The translations under genes and the position numbers were made by a program. 64,000 nt of DNA from JALOAT01 sp041685115 (lineage in GTDB: Bacteria; Pseudomonadota; Gammaproteobacteria; Thiohalomonadales; Thiohalomonadaceae), in contig JAWLGK010000015.1 of the NCBI GenBank assembly GCA_041685115.1, forward strand, positions 1-64,000, given 5' to 3'. The first letter of the stretch is position 1. The number at the start of each line of letters is the position of its first letter. A model generated the notes under the pieces. The model did not search any database. It was not told where the DNA came from and saw only the letters and a list, made by a program, of their open reading frames with translations. Positions 49,931 through 59,046 of this stretch are shown one piece after another.

Positions 49931-52024
49931 TTATTCGCCTTCTTCGATGGCCTTGATGGATAGGCGGATGCGGCCCTGCTTGTCGATCTCCAGGACCTTC
50001 ACACGCACGGTCTGGCCTTCGGACAGCTTGTCGGCCACGTTCTCCACGCGCTCGTGAGAGATCTGGGAGATGTGCACCAGGCCGTCGCGGCCCGGCAGCA
50101 CGGTGACGAAGGCGCCGAAGTCCATGAGTTTGGCCACGCGGCCCTCATAGACCTTGCCCACTTCCACCTCGGCGGTCAGCTGCTCGATACGGCGGCGGGC
50201 CTCTTCACCGGCGGCCTTGTCGACCGAGGCGATCTTCACGGTGCCGTCGTCATCCAGATCGATGCTGGTACCGGTCTCCTCGGTGATGGCGCGGATGGTG
50301 ACACCGCCCTTGCCGATCACGTCGCGGATCTTGTCCGGGTTGATCTTGAAGGTGATGTAGCGTGGTGCGAATTCCGACAGGTCGGTACGCGGCGCGTTGA
50401 TCGCCTTCTTCATCTCGCCGAGGATGTGCAGGCGACCGTCATGGGCCTGGCTCAGCGCGATCTGCATGATCTCGCGGGTGATACCTTCGATCTTGATGTC
50501 CATCTGCAGGGCGGTCACGCCGTTCTCGGTGCCGGCGACCTTGAAGTCCATGTCGCCGAGGTGATCCTCGTCGCCCATGATGTCCGTGAGCACCGCGAAC
50601 TTGTCCTGTTCCTTGATGAGGCCCATGGCCACGCCCGCCACGGGCGCCTTGGTGGGCACGCCGGCGTCCATGAGCGCCAGGCTGGAACCGCATACGCTGG
50701 CCATGGAGCTGGAACCGTTGGATTCGGTGATCTCGGACACCACGCGGATGGTGTACGGGAAGTCGGCCATGTTGGGCATGATGGCCTGCACGCCGCGCTT
50801 GGCAAGGCGGCCGTGGCCGATCTCGCGGCGCTTGGGGCTGCCGACCATGCCGGTTTCTCCGACGCAATACGGCGGGAAGTTGTAGTGCAGCAGGAAGGCC
50901 TCCTTGCGCTCGCCTTCCAGGGCATCGATGATCTGCGCGTCGCGCGCCGTGCCAAGGGTGGCGACTACCAGCGCCTGGGTCTCGCCGCGGGTGAAGATGG
51001 CGGAACCGTGGGTACGGGGCAGCACGCCGACCTTGATGTCGATGGGACGCACGGTCTTGGTGTCGCGGCCGTCAATGCGGGGCTTGCCGGTCAGGATGGT
51101 GCTGCGCACGACCTTGTATTCGAGATCGCTGACCGCGGTGGACACCTTCGCCGCATCCCAGGAACGCTCGGCGTCCGGATTGGCCAGCTTGGCCACGGCG
51201 TCGGCACGGATTTCGCCGAGGCGCGCATAGCGGGCCTGCTTCTCGTGAATGGTGTAGGCCTGCTCGATGGGCGCGGCACACAGCTCGGCCACGGCGTTGA
51301 GCAGGGCCTCGTCGGCCGCGGGCGCCTGCCAGTCCCAGCGGGGCTTGCCGGCGACGGCGACCAGTTCGTTGATGGCCTTGATGACGGCCTGCATCTGCTC
51401 GTGGCCGAACATGACGGCGCCGAGCATGACGTCTTCCGGTAGCTCCTGGGCCTCGGATTCGACCATGAGCACCGCGCTTTCGGTACCCGCAACCACCAGG
51501 TCGAGCTGGGATTCCTTAACGGCGGCAAGGCCCGGGTTCAGCAGATACTGACCCTCCTTGTAGCCCACGCGCGCAGCGCCGATGGGCCCGTTGAAGGGCA
51601 CACCCGACAGAGCCAGGGCTGCCGAGGCGCCGATCATGGACGGGATATCCGGGTCGATGTCGGGGTCCAGGGAGACCACCGTGGCGACGATCTGGACTTC
51701 GTTGTAGAACCCCTCGGGGAACAGCGGGCGCAGCGGGCGGTCGATGAGGCGCGAGGTGAGCGTTTCCTTCTCGGAAGGCCGGCCCTCACGGCGGAAGAAC
51801 CCGCCGGGGATGCGGCCTGCCGCATAGGTGCGCTCCTGGTAGTTCACGGTGAGCGGGAAGAAATCCCGCCCTGGGGCCGCTTCCTTCATCGCTACGGCAG
51901 TGACCAGCACGACCGTATCGCCCATGCTGCACATCACGGCGCCGGTGGCCTGACGAGCGATAGCACCTGTTTCTAATCTGACGGTGCGGTCACCGTACTG
52001 AAACTCTTTTACGGTCGGTGTCAC
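49931..52024 (-). CDS. pnp: Polyribonucleotide nucleotidyltransferase (PNPase)
   Basis: This 697-residue phosphorolytic 3'-5' exoribonuclease of the degradosome has two RNase-PH domains (first about 10-140, second about 315-535), a KH domain (about 555-610; IRDVIGKGGVTIRAITEETG) and an S1 domain (about 620-690). It starts with GTG 52024 after aaggaag. It lies 30 bases downstream of rpsO, the usual order. Confidence 0.98.
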   Translation of the reverse strand: MTPTVKEFQYGDRTVRLETGAIARQATGAVMCSMGDTVVLVTAVAMKEAAPGRDFFPLTVNYQERTYAAGRIPGGFFRREGRPSEKETLTSRLIDRPLRPLFPEGFYNEVQIVATVVSLDPDIDPDIPSMIGASAALALSGVPFNGPIGAARVGYKEGQYLLNPGLAAVKESQLDLVVAGTESAVLMVESEAQELPEDVMLGAVMFGHEQMQAVIKAINELVAVAGKPRWDWQAPAADEALLNAVAELCAAPIEQAYTIHEKQARYARLGEIRADAVAKLANPDAERSWDAAKVSTAVSDLEYKVVRSTILTGKPRIDGRDTKTVRPIDIKVGVLPRTHGSAIFTRGETQALVVATLGTARDAQIIDALEGERKEAFLLHYNFPPYCVGETGMVGSPKRREIGHGRLAKRGVQAIMPNMADFPYTIRVVSEITESNGSSSMASVCGSSLALMDAGVPTKAPVAGVAMGLIKEQDKFAVLTDIMGDEDHLGDMDFKVAGTENGVTALQMDIKIEGITREIMQIALSQAHDGRLHILGEMKKAINAPRTDLSEFAPRYITFKINPDKIRDVIGKGGVTIRAITEETGTSIDLDDDGTVKIASVDKAAGEEARRRIEQLTAEVEVGKVYEGRVAKLMDFGAFVTVLPGRDGLVHISQISHERVENVADKLSEGQTVRVKVLEIDKQGRIRLSIKAIEEGE

Positions 52025-52054
52025 TGTTACTTCCTTTTGGGGTTCGTACAGGGA

Positions 52055-52324
52055 TTACTTGCGCAGGCCGAGGCGCTCGATCAGGGCGCGATAGCGTTCC
52101 ACATCCTTCTTCTTGAGGTAGTCGAGCAGCTTGCGGCGCTGGCTCACCATGTGCAGCAGGCCACGACGGGAGTGGTGGTCCTTCGCATGGGCCTTGAAAT
52201 GACCGGAGAGGTCGTCGATGCGCGCGGACAGCAGCGCCACCTGCACCTCGGTGGAACCGGTGTTGGCTTCGTTTTTGCCGAACTCCTTGATGATGTTCAG
52301 CTTCTGTTCAGCGGTGAGAGGCAT
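52055..52324 (-). CDS. rpsO: 30S ribosomal protein S15
   Basis: This 89-residue small-subunit protein begins MPLTAEQKLNIIKEF and has the rRNA-binding segment DHHSRRGLLHMVSQRRKLLDY. The ATG at 52324 gives the standard length. The leader between truB and rpsO (109 bases) probably carries a promoter and the autoregulatory site, but I could not define either. Confidence 0.98.
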   Translation of the reverse strand: MPLTAEQKLNIIKEFGKNEANTGSTEVQVALLSARIDDLSGHFKAHAKDHHSRRGLLHMVSQRRKLLDYLKKKDVERYRALIERLGLRK

Positions 52325-52433
52325 TTTCTGAAACACTCCTGGCTAATACTGCATTACGCGTAAAGTTGGGTATTTTAAGCCCGCCGGTCCCCAGGGAACA
52401 AGCACGGCCTTGGTGTAACAAGGGATCTTCGCT

Positions 52434-53354
52434 CTAATGCTGGACCATCAGCCGCTTGGGGGCGACCCGGCCGTCATCGAGGATGCTACCCACGCCGATG
52501 AAGCCCTGCCCTTCGCGGAACAGGCGCACCCAGCCGTGGGTCGGGGCCTGCGGCACCAGGACCGCCTGGCCCTGGCCCAGGTAATAGGCCGCATTGTCCG
52601 TCAGCTGGACCGCCGGCCAGTCCGCCAGTGCCTCTTCCATGGGCAGCAGCAGCGCGTCCAGGGCGGCGAGGCCGTCGGCCTTGGTCTCCCGCAGTTGGTC
52701 CAGGGTGACCGCCCCTTCGAGGCGAAACGGCCCGGCGGCATTACGGCGCAGCGCCGACAGGTGGGCGCCGCAGCCCAGGGCCGCGCCAATCTCCTCGGCG
52801 AGGGTACGGATATAGGTGCCCTTGCTGCAGTGGACGTGGATCTCCAGTTCGTCACCTTCCAGGCGCAGCATGCGCAGCTCGTAGATGTGTACCGTGCGCG
52901 GCTTGCGCTCCACCTCAATGCCCTGGTGGGCGAGTTTGTAGAGCGGTTGTCCCTGATGCTTCACAGCCGAGTGCATGGGCGGGATCTGGACGATCTCTCC
53001 GGTGAAACTCTCCAGCACCTCACGCACCCGCGCCTCGTCCAGAGGGCCAACCGGGCGGGTCTCGATGACCTCGCCTTCTGCATCCGCGGTGGTGGTGCGC
53101 ACGCCGAGCTTGCAGGTCCCCGTGTAGACCTTGTCCGCATCGAGTAGAAAGGCCGATAGCTTGGTGGCCTCGCCGAGGCAGATGGGCAGCAGCCCGCTGG
53201 CGAGCGGATCCAGGTTGCCCGTGTGTCCTGCCTTGCGTGCCTCGAACAGGCGCTTCACGTCCTGCAACGCGGCGTTCGAACCCAACCCGACCGGCTTGTC
53301 GAGCAGCAAAATACCATTGACATTACGGCCGCGGCCGCGTTGATGACGAGCCAT
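52434..53354 (-). CDS. truB: tRNA pseudouridine(55) synthase
   Basis: This 306-residue enzyme makes pseudouridine-55 in the T loop. It has GILLLDKPVGLGSNAAL, GHTGNLDPLASGLLPICLG with the catalytic Asp, and YIRTLAEEIG. It starts immediately after the rbfA stop. A C-terminal PUA-like region is present. Confidence 0.96.
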   Translation of the reverse strand: MARHQRGRGRNVNGILLLDKPVGLGSNAALQDVKRLFEARKAGHTGNLDPLASGLLPICLGEATKLSAFLLDADKVYTGTCKLGVRTTTADAEGEVIETRPVGPLDEARVREVLESFTGEIVQIPPMHSAVKHQGQPLYKLAHQGIEVERKPRTVHIYELRMLRLEGDELEIHVHCSKGTYIRTLAEEIGAALGCGAHLSALRRNAAGPFRLEGAVTLDQLRETKADGLAALDALLLPMEEALADWPAVQLTDNAAYYLGQGQAVLVPQAPTHGWVRLFREGQGFIGVGSILDDGRVAPKRLMVQH

Positions 53355-53729
53355 TCAATCCTCGGAGTCTTCTTTTCGATCTTTCGCCACGGCCTGGTCG
53401 ATAAGCGCCGACAGGTGCGCCCCGCGTTCGCTGGTGGTGTCATGTACGAAGCGCAGTTCGGGTAGCGCCCGCACGATCATGCGCCTCCCCAGTTCGTGAC
53501 GCAGAAATCCCGCGGCCTTCTTCAGCACCGCCAGCGCCGCCTGCGCCTGCTCAGCATCCCCGAGCACACTCACGAACACCTTGGCGACGGACAGGTCACG
53601 GCTGAGCTCCACCGCCGCGACGGTCACCATGCCGACCCGTGGGTCTCGCATTTCCTGTTGGATAAGCAGCGCCAGTTCGCGCTGCATCTGATCTGCTATA
53701 CGGTCTGTACGACTGAATTCACGTGCCAT
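53355..53729 (-). CDS. rbfA: Ribosome-binding factor A
   Basis: This 124-residue KH-like 30S maturation factor begins MAREFSRTDRIADQMQREL and has RDLSVAKVFVSVLGD and LPELRFVHDTT. It is 76 bases after infB and abuts truB. Confidence 0.95.
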   Translation of the reverse strand: MAREFSRTDRIADQMQRELALLIQQEMRDPRVGMVTVAAVELSRDLSVAKVFVSVLGDAEQAQAALAVLKKAAGFLRHELGRRMIVRALPELRFVHDTTSERGAHLSALIDQAVAKDRKEDSED

Positions 53730-53804
53730 GGTCCACCCCGCTCATGCCTCAACAACGGAAACGGCGTCGCCCCGCCAGGCGGAGCGACGCCGTCAGGCCC
53801 CGCG

Positions 53805-56384
53805 TCAGAGGGTGCGCTGTACCTGGACGCGTTCGAAGACCTCGATCTGGTCACCGACACGGACGTCGTTGTAGTTACGCACGGCGATACCGCATTCCGT
53901 GCCCATCTTCACTTCGTTCACGTCGTCCTTGAATCGGCGCAGCGATTCCAGTTCGCCTTCGTAGATGACCACGTTGTCGCGCAGCACGCGAATGGGCGCG
54001 TGCCGCTTGACGGTACCATCGATCACCATGCAGCCGGCGACCGCACCGAACTTGGGCGAGCGGAACACGTCGCGCACCTGAGCCAAGCCGATAATGGTCT
54101 CCTTGAACTCGGGCGCCAGCATGCCCGTCATGGCCTTCTTCACCTCATCCAGCAGCTCATAGATGATGCTGTAGTAGTGAAGATCGACGCCCTGGTCCTC
54201 GATGAGGCGCTTGGCGCCGCCATCGGCACGCACGTTGAAGCCGAGAATGATGGCATTGGACGCCACCGCCAGGTTCACATCCGATTCGTTGATGCCGCCG
54301 ACGCCGGCCGAAACGATCTTCACCCGCACCTCGTCGGTGGACAGACGCGTCAGGGAATCGGAAATGGCTTCTGCCGAGCCCTGCACGTCCGCCTTGAGCA
54401 GGATATTGAGGGTTTGTACCTGGCCCTCTTCCATCTGCGAGAACACACTGTCGAGCTTGGCCTGCTGCTGACGCGCCAGCTTGACGTCGCGGAACTTGCC
54501 CTGGCGGAACAGCGCGACTTCACGCGCCTTGCGCTCATCGGGCACGACGATGACCTGTTCACCTGCATTTGGCGTCCCGGAAAGTCCGAGTACCTCCACG
54601 GGGATGGACGGGCCGGCTTCCTCGATAGGCAAACCGTTCTCGTCGAACATCGCACGCACACGGCCGTATTCGGTACCGGCAAGCAACACGTCGCCCTTGC
54701 GCAACGTACCGTTCTGCACCAGCAGCGAGGCGAGCGCACCACGCCCCTTATCGAGCCGCGACTCGATGACCGTGCCGCTGGCCGCGCCATTTGGTACGGC
54801 CTTGAGCTCAAGCACTTCCGCCTGCAGCAGCACCGCTTCGAGCAGTTCATCGATACCCGTGCCGACCTTGGCCGACACATTCATGAACATGGTGTCGCCG
54901 CCCCAGTCTTCCGGAATGACTTGCAGGTTCGAAAGCTCCTGGCGCACGCGATCGGCATTGGCTTCCGGCTTGTCGATCTTGTTCACCGCCACAATGAGCG
55001 GCACTCCGGCGGCGCGCGCATGCTCCACCGCCTCCTTGGTCTGCGGCATGACGCCGTCATCGGCGGCCACCACCAGAATGACGATATCGGTCACCTTGGC
55101 GCCACGGGCGCGCATGGCCGTGAAGGCCGCGTGACCCGGGGTATCGAGGAAGGTGATGACGCCGCGCGGGGTCTCCACGTGGTAGGCGCCGATGTGCTGC
55201 GTGATGCCGCCGGCTTCCCCGGCGGCCACTTTCGCGCGGCGGATGTAATCGAGCAGCGAGGTCTTGCCATGGTCGACGTGACCCATGATCGTGACCACGG
55301 GCGGGCGCGCCTCGGCCTCGCCTTCGGAATCGATCTCCTGGACCAGGTCCTCTTCCAGGGCGTTCTCCCTTAGCAGCTTGTACTTGTGTCCCATCTCCTC
55401 GACAACGATAGCCGCGGTCTCCTGATCGAGCACCTGATTGATGGTCACCATGGTACCCATCTTCATCATCTGCTTGATCACTGCGGCGGCCTTCACGGAC
55501 ATGCGGTTGGCCAGCTCGCCGATGGTGATGGTCTCAGGGATGATCACTTCACGCACCACGGGACCGGTCGGCTTGGCAAACCCGTGAGTGCCGGCGGCAG
55601 CCCCATGCGCAGGGGCCTTGGTGGTCCTGGATTTCTTCTTGCGTCGGGCCGCGACGTCCGCCCGATCGGCCGAAACGTGCAGCTCGCGACGGCCGAAAGC
55701 CGCACCCTCCTCGGCTTGTTCGCGCGCCCCTTTACCACGCTTGGGTTTCTTGTCCGCACGCGTGTCGGCGGCGGGGGCGGCCACGGCGGGCTTGCGCTCC
55801 ACGACCGGCGCTGCCGCCTTGCGACGTTCCTCGTCGGCCTTACGGCGTGCCTCTTCCTCGGCCCGGCGCGCTTCTTCCTCGGCTCTGCGGCGCGCATCCT
55901 CATGGCGTCGAGCGTCCTCTTCAGCCTGCCGGCGTGCCTCCTCGGCGGCGCGCCCCGCCGCTTCTTCGGCACGGCGCTGTGCCTCGCCCTCGAGTTGTTT
56001 CTCGAGGCGTTCGGCGATTTCCTCGTCCTCGCGACGCGCTTCTGTTTCCTCGACGGTCTCGCGCTTTACATACGTGCGCTTCTTGCGCACCTCGACCGTC
56101 ACGGTCTTGGCTGCGCCACGGGCACCGCCACCTGCCGCCTGCCTGAGTTCGCTCGTGGTACGACGCTTAAGCGTAATGCGCTTGGGCTCGACCGACGTCT
56201 CACCGTCGCCCTTTTCGCTGCCATGGCGATGACGCAGGAAATTCAGCAGCCTTTCCTTGTCCTCGTCGCTGATGATGTCGTCGCCCAGTTTGGCCGACAC
56301 GCCCGCACCTGCGAGCTGGGACAGCAGACGGTCCAATGGAACTCCGATGACTTCCGCAAATTGTTTGACGGTTACTTCAGACAT
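53805..56384 (-). CDS. infB: Translation initiation factor IF-2
   Basis: The 859-residue protein has an N-terminal IF2N domain (MSEVTVKQFAEVIGVPLDRL), a long charged Ala/Arg/Glu-rich region (about 100-250; repeats of RRAEEEARR), and a GTPase domain with GHVDHGKTSLL, DTPGHAAF and NKIDKPEAN. C-terminal domains follow that bind the initiator tRNA, whose gene is upstream in the same cluster. ATG 56384 gives the usual start. Confidence 0.98.
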   Translation of the reverse strand: MSEVTVKQFAEVIGVPLDRLLSQLAGAGVSAKLGDDIISDEDKERLLNFLRHRHGSEKGDGETSVEPKRITLKRRTTSELRQAAGGGARGAAKTVTVEVRKKRTYVKRETVEETEARREDEEIAERLEKQLEGEAQRRAEEAAGRAAEEARRQAEEDARRHEDARRRAEEEARRAEEEARRKADEERRKAAAPVVERKPAVAAPAADTRADKKPKRGKGAREQAEEGAAFGRRELHVSADRADVAARRKKKSRTTKAPAHGAAAGTHGFAKPTGPVVREVIIPETITIGELANRMSVKAAAVIKQMMKMGTMVTINQVLDQETAAIVVEEMGHKYKLLRENALEEDLVQEIDSEGEAEARPPVVTIMGHVDHGKTSLLDYIRRAKVAAGEAGGITQHIGAYHVETPRGVITFLDTPGHAAFTAMRARGAKVTDIVILVVAADDGVMPQTKEAVEHARAAGVPLIVAVNKIDKPEANADRVRQELSNLQVIPEDWGGDTMFMNVSAKVGTGIDELLEAVLLQAEVLELKAVPNGAASGTVIESRLDKGRGALASLLVQNGTLRKGDVLLAGTEYGRVRAMFDENGLPIEEAGPSIPVEVLGLSGTPNAGEQVIVVPDERKAREVALFRQGKFRDVKLARQQQAKLDSVFSQMEEGQVQTLNILLKADVQGSAEAISDSLTRLSTDEVRVKIVSAGVGGINESDVNLAVASNAIILGFNVRADGGAKRLIEDQGVDLHYYSIIYELLDEVKKAMTGMLAPEFKETIIGLAQVRDVFRSPKFGAVAGCMVIDGTVKRHAPIRVLRDNVVIYEGELESLRRFKDDVNEVKMGTECGIAVRNYNDVRVGDQIEVFERVQVQRTL

Positions 56385-56408
56385 GCACAACTCCTCGCTC
56401 AGCCCGCC

Positions 56409-57893
56409 TTAGGCTTCGAACCACGGCTTGCGGGCCGTCATGATGAGTTCGGCGGCGCGCGCTTCGTCCACGCCCTCGATCTCGGTCAGCTCATCCACAG
56501 ACAACTCGGCCAAATCCTCCATGGTGACGACGCCGCGGCGCGCCAGCGCAAACGCCAGCTCACGGTCCATACCGTCCATGTGGAGGAGGTCCTCGGCCGG
56601 TTCAGCGGTCTCTTCGCTGCTGATCTCGCGCGTCACCAGCACGTCCTTGGCCCGGGCGCGCAGTTCGTCGACGGTATCCTGGTCGAACTCTTCGATTTCG
56701 AGCATTTCGCTCACGGGCACGTAAGCGACCTCTTCGATGCTGGAGAAACCCTCCTGAACCAGAATGCCGGCGATCTCCTCGTCCACGTCCAGTTGCTCCA
56801 TGAACATCTGGACCAACCGCCTGGCTTCCGCATCGGTCTTCTCGGCGGCCTGGTTTTCGGTCATCACGTTGAGCTCCCAACCGGTCAACTCGCTGGCGAG
56901 CCGCACGTTCTGGCCATTCCGGCCAATGGCCTGGGAGAGCTGTTCCTCAGCAACGGCCACGTCCATGCTGTGCGCATCTTCATCTACGACAATGGACACC
57001 ACTTCGGCGGGTGACATGGCGTTGATGACGAATTGTGCCGGATTTTCGTTCCACAGGATGATGTCGACACGCTCGCCATTCAGCTCGTTAGTGACCGACT
57101 GCACGCGTGAGCCGCGCATCCCCACGCAGGCGCCCACCGGATCGATACGCGGATCGTTCGACTTCACCGCAATCTTCGCACGCAGGCCCGGGTCACGCGC
57201 CGCCGCCTTGATCTCGATGAGCCCTTCGCCCACCTCTGGAACCTCAAGCTTGAACAGCTCGACAAGAAATTCGGGGCGGGTGCGGCTTACGAACAACTGC
57301 GGACCGCGCGGTTCGTGACGCACATCGAACAGATACCCGCGCACTCGATCACCGGGCCGTACAGCCTCACGCGCGATCATCTCTTCGCGGGCAATGAAGG
57401 CCTCGGCGTTGCTGCCCAGATCCAGATAGACGTTGCCGCGTTCGACACGTTTGATGACGCCGGTAACCAACTGACCCTTACGGTCAAGGAAAGCGTCGAC
57501 CACCTGGGCGCGCTCGGCTTCACGTACCTTCTGCACGATGACCTGCTTGGCGGTCTGCGCGGCAATGCGTCCGAACACCACCGATTCGACCGGCTCTTCC
57601 ACATAACTATCCGCCTCGACGGACGGATTATCGATCCGCACAGCGGACAGGGTGATCTCCCGCTCGGGAGCCTCCAGCGGCATACCGTCGGCGTCATCGA
57701 CCACGCGCCAGCGGCGGAACGTCTCGTAATCGCCCGTGACACGATCGATCTGGACGCGGATATCCACGTCACCCTCGTAACGCTTTTTCGTCGCGGTCGC
57801 GAGCGCAGCCTCGATGGCCTCGAAGATGATCTCCTTGGCTACGCCCTTCTCGTTGGACACCGCATCTGCTACCAGAAGGATCTCTTTATTCAT
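56409..57893 (-). CDS. nusA: Transcription termination/antitermination factor NusA
   Basis: This 494-residue factor has an N-terminal RNA-polymerase-binding domain, an S1 domain (about 135-200), two KH domains (about 200-345; GACVGMRGSRVQSVTNELNG, QAIGRNGQNVRLAS) and two C-terminal acidic helix-hairpin-helix repeats. It lies 38 bases after rimP and 24 before infB. Confidence 0.98.
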   Translation of the reverse strand: MNKEILLVADAVSNEKGVAKEIIFEAIEAALATATKKRYEGDVDIRVQIDRVTGDYETFRRWRVVDDADGMPLEAPEREITLSAVRIDNPSVEADSYVEEPVESVVFGRIAAQTAKQVIVQKVREAERAQVVDAFLDRKGQLVTGVIKRVERGNVYLDLGSNAEAFIAREEMIAREAVRPGDRVRGYLFDVRHEPRGPQLFVSRTRPEFLVELFKLEVPEVGEGLIEIKAAARDPGLRAKIAVKSNDPRIDPVGACVGMRGSRVQSVTNELNGERVDIILWNENPAQFVINAMSPAEVVSIVVDEDAHSMDVAVAEEQLSQAIGRNGQNVRLASELTGWELNVMTENQAAEKTDAEARRLVQMFMEQLDVDEEIAGILVQEGFSSIEEVAYVPVSEMLEIEEFDQDTVDELRARAKDVLVTREISSEETAEPAEDLLHMDGMDRELAFALARRGVVTMEDLAELSVDELTEIEGVDEARAAELIMTARKPWFEA

Positions 57894-57931
57894 AACAGCC
57901 TCTACTCAAGCAAACCTGCGACCACGTGCGC

Positions 57932-58399
57932 TTACTTCCCAAGCGCGTCCCAATCCGGCACAACCTGCGCGCGCTCGATATCCGCAAACGAAAAACTGCA
58001 CTCGTTGCCGTCGATGTCCAGCACGACCTGATCGTCACGGACACTCACTATCCGCCCCTTGAACTTGCGCCGACCGTTGACCGGCACCTTGAGACGCACC
58101 TGCACTTCGCTTCCCAAAAAACGTTCGTAATGTGCGGGCTTGAACAACGGCCGTTCCAGACCCGGTGAAGAAATCTCGAGTGTATATTGCCCCTGCACAG
58201 GGTCTTCCACATCCAGCACCCCGCTAATCTGATGGCTGGCACGCTCGCAGTCTTCCAGCGTCACCCCTTCGGGCGTGTCGATGTAAACCCGCAGCAGCGA
58301 ATGGCGCCCCTGAGCCCGGTACTCGATACCGACCAACTCGTAGCCGAGTGCCGTGACCGCCGGCTCAATCAATGCCTCGAGTCTGTCCGCCTGCGCCAT
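57932..58399 (-). CDS. rimP: Ribosome maturation factor RimP
   Basis: This 155-residue 30S assembly factor begins MAQADRLEALIEPAVTALGY and has ERASHQISGVLDVEDP and EISSPGLERPLF. The ATG at 58399 follows ggga by about seven bases and gives the normal length. It heads the rimP-nusA-infB operon, directly downstream of the initiator tRNA and its terminator. Confidence 0.95.
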   Translation of the reverse strand: MAQADRLEALIEPAVTALGYELVGIEYRAQGRHSLLRVYIDTPEGVTLEDCERASHQISGVLDVEDPVQGQYTLEISSPGLERPLFKPAHYERFLGSEVQVRLKVPVNGRRKFKGRIVSVRDDQVVLDIDGNECSFSFADIERAQVVPDWDALGK

Positions 58400-58506
58400 T
58401 GCATTTCCCAAAAACAAAAAATGGGCCATAGGGCCCACTCGATATCGAAAAAAAACCGAGGTCGCGGGCGACTTCACGCGCGCCGCGAAACTGCCGGGCC
58501 CCGGGC

Positions 58507-58530
58507 AACAAAAAGCCCCGATAACGGGGC
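58507..58530 (-). terminator. Terminator of the initiator tRNA gene
   Basis: On the minus strand gccccg, ttat, cggggc is followed by tttttg, 17 bases after the encoded CCA end. It separates the tRNA from rimP. Confidence 0.85.
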
Positions 58531-58546
58531 CTCGTCGCTACATAAG

Positions 58547-58623
<77 letters not shown>

Positions 58624-58660
58624 ACTGATTCGAGGATAATACCTTAACTGCAGCGCACGT

Positions 58661-58984
58661 TCAAGACATTCGGCGTACGAAATGATGGCGAAGGTCATGC
58701 CGGTAGATAAACCCCGGTAACGCAAACACCAGAAAAAGACACAGGGTGGCTGCATAGAACTCCCAGCCCTGTTCATAACGACCGCCCGTGAGCTTCTGCT
58801 CCAGCCCGACCGCAACCCCTCCGGTGATCACGTACAGGACCAGCCATTCCAGCCACCGCTGCCACGCCCGCTTTTCCCCCTGCCCGGGGCGGAGGATGAA
58901 AAACACCCGTTCGCTCAACCAAGGCAGGTTGGCGGCAAGGAAGGCGATGGCGACGAGTAGCCAGACGGCGGTAGCAGTGGTCAC
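58661..58984 (-). CDS. DUF2818 family membrane protein
   Basis: The 107-residue protein has three hydrophobic helices (about 5-30, 47-65, 77-97) and ends FIYRHDLRHHFVRRMS. It is recognised as the small DUF2818 family, usually encoded after nuoN. It starts 62 bases after nuoN. A role in NADH dehydrogenase assembly is possible but unknown. Confidence 0.85.
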   Translation of the reverse strand: MTTATAVWLLVAIAFLAANLPWLSERVFFILRPGQGEKRAWQRWLEWLVLYVITGGVAVGLEQKLTGGRYEQGWEFYAATLCLFLVFALPGFIYRHDLRHHFVRRMS

Positions 58985-59046
58985 AGAGAATACCCGTTAC
59001 GCTGAACCTGCATCCGCTTCGACGCAGGTTATGGATGAAAGTTCGT

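Noticed and set aside
53496..55373. Long plus-strand frame opposite infB
   Set aside because: It is a shadow of the infB coding sequence, with His-rich low-complexity translation and no family resemblance.
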